From the NCBI GenBank assembly GCA_964542855.1, contig CAZIWJ010000106.1, positions 1 to 11,804 of the forward strand: a stretch of 11,804 nucleotides of DNA. The letters run 5' to 3'. The translations under genes were made by a program, and so were the position numbers. The DNA is from CAZIWJ01 sp964542855 (GTDB lineage Bacteria; Bacteroidota; Bacteroidia; Cytophagales; Cyclobacteriaceae). The notes below the pieces were generated by a model, which saw nothing but the letters and a program-made list of their open reading frames with translations, did no database searches and was not told where the DNA came from. Positions 1 through 6,404 of the stretch are shown here, one piece after another. Numbering within the stretch: the stretch's first letter is position 1; each line of letters opens with the position of its first letter.

Positions 1-1
1 G

Positions 2-2389
2 GAAGAAACATGGGAAGCCTATTTAAACAGCAATAACGGTTTGCTCAACGCCCCTACCGGCAGCGGGAAAACCTATGCCCTGTGGCTGGCCTGTTTACTG
101 GAATACATTCAGGCCCATCCAACCGATTACCACCTGCGAAACCCTTCCGGCTTACAGGTTATCTGGATTACCCCGCTCAAAGCCCTGGCACAAGATATTA
201 AGCTGGCCATGGAACGGGCCTGCGAAGCGCTGGAAATTCCGTGGAAAATAGGCGTGCGTACGGGCGATACCAGGTCGGGGGAAAAGCAGAAACAACAGCG
301 AAGCATGCCCCAGTGCCTAATCACCACCCCCGAAAGTATGCACCTGCTGTTTGCCCAGAAAAATAACCGCCGCCATTTCCAGTACCTGAAAACCATTATC
401 GTTGACGAATGGCACGAACTGCTGGGCAGTAAACGGGGAACCCAGATGGAACTGGTAATTGCCCTGCTAAAGCACATTCGCCCCGGTGTAAAGCTATGGG
501 GAATTTCGGCCACCATCGGTAACCTGGAACAGGCACTCGACTGCCTGTTGGGAAATGATCGGGAGGGAAAAATAATTAAAGCCGATATCGACAAGAAAAT
601 AGAGGTGCATACCATCATTCCGGAAGAGATGGAGAAATTTCCCTGGACCGGTCACCTGGGTACCCGCCTGCTGCCCATGGTGCTGCCCATTATAGAGAAA
701 AGCCAGTCGACGCTTATTTTCACCAATACCCGGGCGCAAACGGAAATCTGGTACCAGCAATTACTGAACCAGGCCCCACACCTGGCCGGGCAGATGGCCA
801 TGCACCACGGATCGCTCGATAACTCAGTGCGTTCGTGGGTAGAAAATGCCCTGCACGAGGGGCTGCTGAAGGTAGTAGTCTGTACGTCATCGCTCGATTT
901 GGGGGTAGACTTCCGCCCGGTAGAATCGGTGGTACAGGTAGGCAGCCCGAAAGGCGTGAACCGGTTTATTCAGCGGGCCGGCCGGAGCGGCCACCAGCCG
1001 GGAGCAACCAGCGTGGTCCACTTTTTACCGTCTCATGCCCTTGAACTGTTAGAAGCCGCAGCGTTTAAAACGGCCCTGGCGGAGAAACAGGTAGAGTCGC
1101 GCCGGCCGCTGGAAAATGCTATCGACGTGCTGGTGCAGTTCCTGGTAACCCTGGCCGTGGGAGAAGGCTTCCGGGAGGAAGAAATGTTCGCAGTTATCCA
1201 GTCGGCTTACGGGTACCGCAACCTACAGCGAAAAGAATGGGCATGGGCGTTGCAATTTATCACCACCGGCGGGGAAACGCTCGACAATTACGATGAATAC
1301 AATAAGGTAATTGTTGAAGAGGGGGTACATAAGGTCATTAACCGCCGCATTGCCCGGAACCACCGGCTTTCCATCGGTACTATTGTGAGCGACGTGAACC
1401 TGACGGTGAAATACGTGGGCGGCAGCCGGATTGGAACCATTGAAGAGAGCTTTATTTCCCGCCTCAACAAAGGCGATGTGTTCTGGTTTGCCGGCAAAAG
1501 CCTGCGTCTGGAACGCATTAAAGACAATACCGTGCTGGTACGGCGGGCCAATACCAAAAAAGGCAATGTGCCCCGGTGGACCGGCGGGCGCATGATGTTG
1601 TCTAACCAACTGGCCGACCTGTTGCGGCTGAAGCTGGAAAATTATACCCGGGGAATTGTGGAAGACCGGGAGGTGGAGGAATTAAGGCCGCTGCTGAACA
1701 TCCAGGAACGCTGGTCGGCCATCCCGGTGAAAGGGACCTTACTCATTGAGCATTTTTCTTCAAGGGAAGGTAATCATTTGTGTATTTACCCGTTCGCCGG
1801 GCGAGCGGTACACGAGGTGCTGGCCTCCCTGTTTGCCTGGCGCATTAGCCGCATAGAACCCATAAGTTTTTCTATGGCTTTCAATGATTACGGCATGGAA
1901 TTTTTATCGGATAAAAACATTCCGGTAGAAGAAGCGCTGGAACTGGATTTATTTTCTACCGAAAATTTATGGCAGGACATCAAGGAAAGTATTAACAGCG
2001 TAGAGATGGCCAAAAGGCGCTTTCGTGAAATTGCTGCCATTTCCGGACTGGTATTCCAGGGGTTTCCGGGCAAAAATATAACCGCGCGTCATTTGCAGGC
2101 TTCTGCCCAGATGATATACGATGTTTTTGCCGAGTACGATCCTGGTAATTTGTTGCTTAAGCAGGCTACGGAAGAAGTAATTTCCCAGCAGTTTGAACAG
2201 TCGAGGCTATCGGGTATTATGGAAGAATTACAGCAACAAAAAATCGTTCTTACGAATCCACCAAAGCCTACACCCTTTGCTTTTCCCCTCCTGGTAGACC
2301 GGCTGCGGGAACGGCTCAGTTCTGAAAGCCTGCAGGATCGCATTCAGAAAATGCAGGCCCAACTGGAAGCGTACGCTGCCAATCATTAA
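2..2389 (+). CDS. Ligase-associated Lhr-type DEXH-box DNA helicase, 5' end cut by window edge
   Basis: ATP-dependent DNA helicase of the Lhr-core type, a superfamily 2 enzyme usually clustered in bacteria with an ATP-dependent DNA ligase, a metallophosphoesterase and an exonuclease, and assigned to DNA repair. The reading frame is open to the first base, so the TTG at 41 is internal; about 20 N-terminal residues are probably missing. Motifs in order: Walker A PTGSGKT (53-73), TPLKALAQD after it, TTPES (motif Ib-like), DEWH (404-415), SATIGN (motif III), a TNTRAQTE segment, CTSSLDLGVDF (motif V) and QRAGRSGH (971-994, motif VI). The remaining roughly 450 residues fit the winged-helix and C-terminal domains of Lhr-core proteins. 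Length, about 795 visible residues, matches the family. No partner gene follows; the ligase may lie upstream of the window. Family assignment is firm; the repair role is known only from the family. Confidence 0.93.
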   Translation, partial: EETWEAYLNSNNGLLNAPTGSGKTYALWLACLLEYIQAHPTDYHLRNPSGLQVIWITPLKALAQDIKLAMERACEALEIPWKIGVRTGDTRSGEKQKQQRSMPQCLITTPESMHLLFAQKNNRRHFQYLKTIIVDEWHELLGSKRGTQMELVIALLKHIRPGVKLWGISATIGNLEQALDCLLGNDREGKIIKADIDKKIEVHTIIPEEMEKFPWTGHLGTRLLPMVLPIIEKSQSTLIFTNTRAQTEIWYQQLLNQAPHLAGQMAMHHGSLDNSVRSWVENALHEGLLKVVVCTSSLDLGVDFRPVESVVQVGSPKGVNRFIQRAGRSGHQPGATSVVHFLPSHALELLEAAAFKTALAEKQVESRRPLENAIDVLVQFLVTLAVGEGFREEEMFAVIQSAYGYRNLQRKEWAWALQFITTGGETLDNYDEYNKVIVEEGVHKVINRRIARNHRLSIGTIVSDVNLTVKYVGGSRIGTIEESFISRLNKGDVFWFAGKSLRLERIKDNTVLVRRANTKKGNVPRWTGGRMMLSNQLADLLRLKLENYTRGIVEDREVEELRPLLNIQERWSAIPVKGTLLIEHFSSREGNHLCIYPFAGRAVHEVLASLFAWRISRIEPISFSMAFNDYGMEFLSDKNIPVEEALELDLFSTENLWQDIKESINSVEMAKRRFREIAAISGLVFQGFPGKNITARHLQASAQMIYDVFAEYDPGNLLLKQATEEVISQQFEQSRLSGIMEELQQQKIVLTNPPKPTPFAFPLLVDRLRERLSSESLQDRIQKMQAQLEAYAANH

Positions 2390-2660
2390 AGTAACTTGCC
2401 TGCATTTATCCTACTGGTTGGAATTACAAATTCCGATCCCTATAACCGGGCATTTGCAATGCCATTACGGCATAAAAATTTACTGGCTGCCAGTTACAAC
2501 GTGTGGCATGCAAGGCGGTACGGAGATGAATACACCCGGATTGCCAGCCCACGATACCGGGTAGAAGATAAAATATAAAACCATCAGGCCTCTCAACAGC
2601 CATCCCGAAGAATAACAATATTTACTATATTTGAACAGTTACTTAACTTGATTATCCTTT
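2390..2660. other. Intergenic region rich in short inverted repeats, no convincing gene
   Basis: No frame here encodes a protein I recognise; a 60-codon frame from a TTG at 2396 has no family features. The stretch contains five perfect inverted repeats in about 145 bp: GGAATT-ACA-AATTCC (2420-2434), GGCATT-TGC-AATGCC (2449-2463), ATGCC-ATTAC-GGCAT (2459-2473), ACTGGC-T-GCCAGT (2482-2494) and ACCCGG/CCGGGT arms (2534-2539 and 2557-2562). The second and third share bases, so they cannot form at the same time. They could be a terminator region behind the helicase, a structured leader or a small RNA; nothing seen chooses between these. Confidence 0.5.
2626..2633 (+). promoter_or_regulatory. Candidate -7 promoter element of the aminopeptidase gene
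   Basis: TATATTTG matches the Bacteroidota -7 consensus TAnnTTTG and lies 27 bases before the ATG at 2661. I do not find a good -33 TTG element at the usual distance, so this is a motif match only. Confidence 0.45.
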
Positions 2661-4145
2661 ATGAAAAATTTACCGGTTTTCCTCTTCACCCTGCTGGCTT
2701 TCAACTTATACGCACAAGATAATAACCTGCCCGACGACCTGCTTTCCATGGACTTTCACGAAGGCCGCAGGGATGCTTTAAGGCAAAAGCTGCCCGATAA
2801 GTCGGTAGCGGTATTTTTTGCCAACCCTATTCGTAACCGGGCCAATGATGTGGACTATATGTACCACCAGGATCCTAATTTCTACTATTTAACCGGCCAC
2901 CGCCAACCCGGTGCCATGCTATTAATTTTTAAAGAAAAGCAGCAGTACGGTGATGAAAGTACCAACGAGATTTTATTCGTACGTGGCCATAATGCCACTA
3001 AAGAGTTGTATAACGGCCCGCGGCTAGACAAGAGCGAAGTGCGCGATCAACTGGGTATTGCCCTGGCGTACGAAGGAAGCGAGTTTGAAGAATTTCCGAT
3101 TGATTTCTCAAAGTTTGACCAGGTAATTTTCAAAGACTTTTACAACGACGTCCGCAATTCATCGGAGAAAGACGACCTTTATGACTTAATTAGCACATTC
3201 AAGGTAAAAACGGGTTACCAGGACGAAAGCCTGGCCGGCATCAGCCTGGAGCGTGAACCCCAAAAGAATAACCTTAACGTAGATGCGCTAGACAGCATCA
3301 TGGCCCAGCTTCGGGGTATTAAAACTAAGGAAGAACTGGATCTGCTGCGAAAGGCAGCAAAAATATCTGCCCTGGGGCAAGTAGAAGTGATGAAAGCTAT
3401 GGAACCCGGCATGTCGGAACTGGAAGTACAGGGCATGCACGAGTTTGTTTTTAAGAAATTCAAAGCCGAGTACGAAGGCTACCCGAGCATTGTTGGGGCT
3501 GGCCATAACGGTTGCGTGCTGCACTACATTGAAAACTACAAGCCGGAAATTGAAGACGGCGAGTTGATCCTGATGGACCTGGGAGCTGAATACCACGGCT
3601 ACACGGCCGATGTTACCCGCACCATCCCGGTAAACGGAACGTTTACCAAAGAACAAAAACTGATTTACGACCTGGTTTACAAAGCGCAGGAAGCCGGGAT
3701 TACTGCCTGCAGGGCCGGGGCTTCTTTCCAGGATGTATACAAGGCAACGCTTGATGTGGTAAACAGAGGACTGGTTGAACTGGGCCTCTACGAAAGTACA
3801 GACCCGGAAGATACCACCGATCCCAATACCGGCCGGAACCGCTACTACCCACACGGATGTTGCCATCATATCGGGCTCGACGTGCACGACGCCGGGGAAT
3901 ACGTTACCCTGGAAGAAAACATGGTGATTACTATTGAACCCGGAATTTACATTACCGAAGGAAGCCCGGCCGATGAAAAGTGGTGGGATATTCCGGTACG
4001 GATCGAGGATGACTTCCTGGTATCAGAAGAAGGATGCGAAAACCTTTCGGCTGGCGCCCCGCGCACCAGCGAAGCAGTTGAAGCCCTGATGAAACAGGAA
4101 AGTGCGTTTAATTCCTTTGAACTTCCGGTCCTGAACGAGGAATAA
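2661..4145 (+). CDS. Exported Xaa-Pro aminopeptidase (M24B, aminopeptidase P family)
   Basis: Metallopeptidase that removes an N-terminal residue preceding proline. The protein (494 residues) opens with a signal peptide, MKNLPVFLFTLLAFNLYAQ, so it probably acts in the periplasm or outside the cell, unlike cytoplasmic E. coli PepP. After it come an N-terminal aminopeptidase P domain (about residues 25-180) and the pita-bread catalytic domain (about 215-470). The five metal ligands can be placed by motif: D306 and D317 in DLGAEYHGYTAD, H402 in HHIGLDVHD, E426 in TIEPGIY and E449 in VRIEDD. H398 and H409 match other conserved active-site histidines. An adjacent cysteine pair (C400, C401) immediately precedes H402. 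The gene appears monocistronic: an inverted-repeat-rich gap precedes it and a convergent gene begins 42 bases after its stop. It probably serves peptide scavenging or exported protein turnover. Confidence 0.93.
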   Translation: MKNLPVFLFTLLAFNLYAQDNNLPDDLLSMDFHEGRRDALRQKLPDKSVAVFFANPIRNRANDVDYMYHQDPNFYYLTGHRQPGAMLLIFKEKQQYGDESTNEILFVRGHNATKELYNGPRLDKSEVRDQLGIALAYEGSEFEEFPIDFSKFDQVIFKDFYNDVRNSSEKDDLYDLISTFKVKTGYQDESLAGISLEREPQKNNLNVDALDSIMAQLRGIKTKEELDLLRKAAKISALGQVEVMKAMEPGMSELEVQGMHEFVFKKFKAEYEGYPSIVGAGHNGCVLHYIENYKPEIEDGELILMDLGAEYHGYTADVTRTIPVNGTFTKEQKLIYDLVYKAQEAGITACRAGASFQDVYKATLDVVNRGLVELGLYESTDPEDTTDPNTGRNRYYPHGCCHHIGLDVHDAGEYVTLEENMVITIEPGIYITEGSPADEKWWDIPVRIEDDFLVSEEGCENLSAGAPRTSEAVEALMKQESAFNSFELPVLNEE

Positions 4146-4187
4146 AGAATCTAGCTCATCTAATGCCAGGTGTATACTGAATTTTCG

Positions 4188-4637
4188 TTAACCTATTCTT
4201 GGAAAGAACTTCCCGGTTCTTTCCATGTAGTCTTCATAACCGGGATAGTGATTTTTCAATAGCTGCTCTTCGTAACGGGCTTTAAAGAAAAAAAGCACGA
4301 AGAGCAACGAAGCGATGATCAGCTTCCAGGTACTCCCCTGGTGAATCCCGTAGCTGAACGTACCCAGGATAATTCCGGTGTAAATCGGATGACGAACAAT
4401 TCCAAAAATCCCGTTGGTAATCAGGTTCCCGTTTTCTTTGGGGCTGGGAAAAGGCGAAAGGCTGCGGTTAAGTTGCAGCAAAGCCAGCAGTACAATGAAT
4501 ATACTGGTTATCTCAATTCCTACACACACCCTTACAATTACCATCGAAGGCCGGAAAGGATAAATATTTACTGAAAAAGCATAGCCTATGAACAGGAGCA
4601 GTTGGGTGCCTACAAATAAAATGTCGTTGCGCTTCAT
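4188..4637 (-). CDS. Small integral membrane methyltransferase, isoprenylcysteine carboxyl methyltransferase-like
   Basis: A 149-residue membrane protein of the ICMT/PEMT-like methyltransferase family, which uses S-adenosylmethionine at the membrane. It has about four hydrophobic segments (roughly residues 7-25, 33-55, 84-98 and 104-119). The family signature is clear: NGIFGIVRHPIYTG (about 75-88), then E123-E124 and YPGYEDYMERTGKFFP near the C-terminus, the part that closes over the SAM site. Bacterial members are rarely characterised, and prenylated cysteine is not an expected substrate, so the acceptor is unknown. It begins 20 bases after the oxyR stop on the same strand, so the two are probably co-transcribed and it may be peroxide-regulated. 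Its last codons contain a perfect 9-bp hairpin. Confidence 0.85.
   Translation of the reverse strand: MKRNDILFVGTQLLLFIGYAFSVNIYPFRPSMVIVRVCVGIEITSIFIVLLALLQLNRSLSPFPSPKENGNLITNGIFGIVRHPIYTGIILGTFSYGIHQGSTWKLIIASLLFVLFFFKARYEEQLLKNHYPGYEDYMERTGKFFPRIG
4201..4224. repeat. Perfect 9-bp inverted repeat in the 3' end of the methyltransferase gene
   Basis: GGAAAGAAC - TTCCCG - GTTCTTTCC can form a 9-bp stem with a 6-base loop. It sits between two convergent genes (aminopeptidase stop at 4145, methyltransferase stop at 4188), where a bidirectional terminator would be useful. No T-tract follows directly on either strand, so terminator function is uncertain. Confidence 0.4.
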
Positions 4638-4657
4638 CGATGTAAATGTAATGGAAT

Positions 4658-5608
4658 TTATTCTGGGGTGATAATTTCCGTTTGCAGACTTTTTTTGAAA
4701 TAAGGTTTTACTGCCTTAGCAATAGAAGCCTGCATTTTCTCCAGTATTTTCCGTTTGGCAAAATGTTTATGCACCACCAGGCTAATTTCTCGGGCCGGTA
4801 CCGGTTCCACGAAATTGCGCAGGTGTTCTTTTTCGCTACGGGTAAAATCGGTTGTTGCCAGCCGGGGCAACAGTGTTACGCCCTTGTTCAGGGTAACAAA
4901 ACGTTTCAGCGTATCGATGGTGCCCGATCGGTACTCCAGGTTCCAGTTTAACGTCCCCTGCTGGTTCATGGCACATATTTTTCCGATCTGCGTACGCAGG
5001 CAGTGCCCCTCTTCCAGCAGCCAGAGCTTCTGCACGTTGATATCGCTTACGCTGATGGGAAACGACTCTTTAGGGGTTTCGTCATTACTTCGGTCGTACA
5101 GCACAAAAGGCTCTTCGTACAGCGGGTGCGCAACCAGGTCGGGATGGTTAACAGGTGTAGAAAGGATACCGATATCGATAGAGCGGCGGGCCAGCTCTTC
5201 TATAATTACTTCGGTTACCCGTTCAGAAAAAACGAAGTGGATACCGGAATAATTTTCAATAAACCCTTTCAGGAAAAGCGGTAAAAGAAAAGGGGCAACC
5301 GTTGGGATTACCGCTATTTTCAGTTTACCAGACAGTTCCCCTTTTAACCCCCTCGCAATTTGCTCCAGGTTCTGCATTTCCTGCAGAATGGTGCGAGCCT
5401 GGATAATAATTTCCTGTCCTTCCCTGGTAATTTCAATAGGTTTGGTTTTGCGATCGAAAAGGATGATGTCCAGTTCCTTCTCCAGCCGGCCTACCATCGT
5501 ACTTAGTGTAGACTGGGTAACGAAACAGGCTTCGGCCGCTTTTTCAAAACTTTTCTGTTCGCTTACGGCAACAATATATTGCAATTGCCTAATGTTAATA
5601 TTGATCAT
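4658..5608 (-). CDS. oxyR: OxyR, peroxide-sensing LysR-family regulator
   Basis: Transcriptional regulator of the peroxide response (316 residues). The N-terminal winged helix-turn-helix spans about residues 5-65, with the LysR-type FEKAAEACFVTQSTLS stretch, and is followed by a linker helix and a periplasmic-binding-protein-like sensor domain (about 93-300). The identification rests on the redox site GHCLRTQIGKIC: C203 and C212 are nine residues apart, exactly as C199 and C208 of E. coli OxyR, which form a disulfide on reaction with hydrogen peroxide. The IPTVAPFLLP segment (101-110) carries the threonine that helps bind peroxide. It is divergent from the ankyrin gene at 5740 and upstream of a membrane methyltransferase, probably in one transcript. 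The ATG lies inside a palindrome (5598-5616), suggesting autoregulation, which is known for other OxyR proteins. Sequence shows function strongly; target genes are inference. Confidence 0.93.
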   Translation of the reverse strand: MININIRQLQYIVAVSEQKSFEKAAEACFVTQSTLSTMVGRLEKELDIILFDRKTKPIEITREGQEIIIQARTILQEMQNLEQIARGLKGELSGKLKIAVIPTVAPFLLPLFLKGFIENYSGIHFVFSERVTEVIIEELARRSIDIGILSTPVNHPDLVAHPLYEEPFVLYDRSNDETPKESFPISVSDINVQKLWLLEEGHCLRTQIGKICAMNQQGTLNWNLEYRSGTIDTLKRFVTLNKGVTLLPRLATTDFTRSEKEHLRNFVEPVPAREISLVVHKHFAKRKILEKMQASIAKAVKPYFKKSLQTEIITPE

Positions 5609-5616
5609 ATCAATAT
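5598..5616. promoter_or_regulatory. Palindrome over the oxyR start codon, candidate LysR-type operator
   Basis: ATATTGAT-CAT-ATCAATAT is a perfect 8-bp inverted repeat with a 3-bp centre, and the centre is the oxyR start codon read on the minus strand. It contains the T-N11-A spacing of LysR-type boxes. The right arm ATCAATA recurs at 5639-5645, exactly 30 bp away, about three helical turns. This fits a multi-site operator in the oxyR/ankyrin gap, but binding is inferred. Confidence 0.4.
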
Positions 5617-5657
5617 ATTAATCTATAAGTTCATTATAATCAATAGCTCAGTTTCAC

Positions 5658-5665
5658 TAATTTTG
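5658..5665 (+). promoter_or_regulatory. Candidate -7 promoter element of the ankyrin gene
   Basis: TAATTTTG fits TAnnTTTG, 74 bases before the ATG at 5740 and just beyond the ATCAATA repeat at 5639-5645. No clear -33 element is seen. A regulator bound at the repeat would lie just upstream of, or within, this promoter. Confidence 0.4.
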
Positions 5666-5739
5666 AAATTCGTTTACCAGCCTTAACAACCTGAACGTGC
5701 TTTAGTTATTAGCAAGAGTTTACATTAAACGAGAATGAA

Positions 5740-6207
5740 ATGGTTATAGGATTTTTTGATAATATCAGAATAGGAGCGGTAGAAGCCGTTACGGCCGAAA
5801 TACACAAAAACCCCGACGTGCTAAATAACCGGGACGATAAAGGGTTTACCCCGCTGGTGCTGGCTGCTTATAACAACCAGGAAGCCATTACCCGTTTGCT
5901 ACTGGAAAAGGGAACAGACGTTAACCAATTAGATGCAGCCGGCAACACTGCCCTGATGGGGGTATGTTTTAAAGGGTACAAAAACATCGTGGATACGCTG
6001 CTGGAAGCCGGGGCAGATGTTAACATCCGGAACAAGAGCGGAGCCACGGCACTGATTTACGCAGCTACGTTCGGTCATGGGGAAATTGTGCAAATCCTGC
6101 TGGAGAAAGGTGCCGATAAATCCGTTCAGGACGTAAGGGGGAATACAGCAGCCGACCACGCCCACTTCCAGGGGCTGGATGAAATAGCGAACTTACTGGC
6201 GGTTTAA
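5740..6207 (+). CDS. Cytoplasmic ankyrin-repeat protein divergent from oxyR
   Basis: A 155-residue protein made almost wholly of ankyrin repeats: a degenerate N-terminal one (about 8-31), three good ones (33-62, 66-95 and 99-128, each of the G-x-T-x-L...LLExGADVN type) and a capping partial repeat (132-154). There is no signal peptide or membrane segment, so it should be cytoplasmic and act by binding a protein partner. In Pseudomonas aeruginosa (ankB with katB) and Campylobacter jejuni (an ankyrin gene beside katA), small ankyrin proteins encoded next to catalase support catalase activity or its heme supply. The divergent position beside oxyR suggests a similar antioxidant role here, but no catalase gene is in the window. 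The repeats are certain; the partner is inference. Confidence 0.88.
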   Translation: MVIGFFDNIRIGAVEAVTAEIHKNPDVLNNRDDKGFTPLVLAAYNNQEAITRLLLEKGTDVNQLDAAGNTALMGVCFKGYKNIVDTLLEAGADVNIRNKSGATALIYAATFGHGEIVQILLEKGADKSVQDVRGNTAADHAHFQGLDEIANLLAV

Positions 6208-6366
6208 CATTTCAAAATGTACAGCAGGCTTGTAACCGGTTACTTCGGGAATTTTCCCTTTCCAGCTGCCGGGCCGGTTTTTAGGAAAGGCCTCTGCCAT
6301 TACTGGTTCAATTGAAAAAAATAACAAAAAAACCAGCAGGCTAACTAACTTATCGCCTAACTTCAA
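6193..6366 (-). CDS. Possible small secreted peptide, 57 codons, TTG start
   Basis: On the minus strand an open frame runs from a TTG (6366) to a TAA at 6193-6195 and reads as a signal peptide followed by a short mature peptide. Residues 1-7 are basic and polar (LKLGDKL), 8-19 are hydrophobic (VSLLVFLLFFSI), and a likely cleavage site follows PVMA at residue 24. About 33 hydrophilic residues remain, starting EAFPKNRPGSWKGKIPEVTG. It overlaps the last 15 bases of the ankyrin gene antiparallel and the upstream region of the RidA-like gene. I do not recognise the mature part. Against it: no ATG, no nearby Shine-Dalgarno at the right distance, no -7 motif, and the hydrophobic run partly reflects A-rich DNA on the other strand. 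It could also be a gene remnant. Confidence 0.3.
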   Translation of the reverse strand: MKLGDKLVSLLVFLLFFSIEPVMAEAFPKNRPGSWKGKIPEVTGYKPAVHFEMLNRQ

Positions 6367-6372
6367 TGCCTG

Positions 6373-6380
6373 TAAATTTG
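6373..6380 (+). promoter_or_regulatory. Candidate -7 promoter element of the RidA-like gene
   Basis: TAAATTTG matches TAnnTTTG, 24 bases before the ATG at 6405. If used, transcription would start after the upstream ATG at 6366, which supports the later start codon. No clear -33 element is seen. Confidence 0.45.
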
Positions 6381-6404
6381 ATGTTAAATAACAACCTCCT
6401 TTTC

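Noticed and set aside
2396..2578. 60-codon plus-strand frame from TTG after the helicase
   Set aside because: No family features, unusual start, overlaps several inverted repeats and has an unrelated frame on the other strand of equal length.
3288..3887. 199-codon minus-strand frame inside the aminopeptidase gene
   Set aside because: Lies fully opposite a gene with complete catalytic motifs; its translation has no recognisable features and is a codon-bias shadow.
4755..5252. 165-codon plus-strand frame opposite oxyR
   Set aside because: Serine/arginine-rich translation with no domain; shadow of the clear oxyR gene.
6366..6404. Upstream ATG as start of the RidA-like gene
   Set aside because: It would place 13 residues before a complete signal peptide and lies upstream of the candidate -7 box at 6373-6380.
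6208..6404. Catalase fragment or pseudogene after the ankyrin gene
   Set aside because: I looked for one because ankyrin and catalase genes often adjoin, but no catalase motif is readable in any frame.
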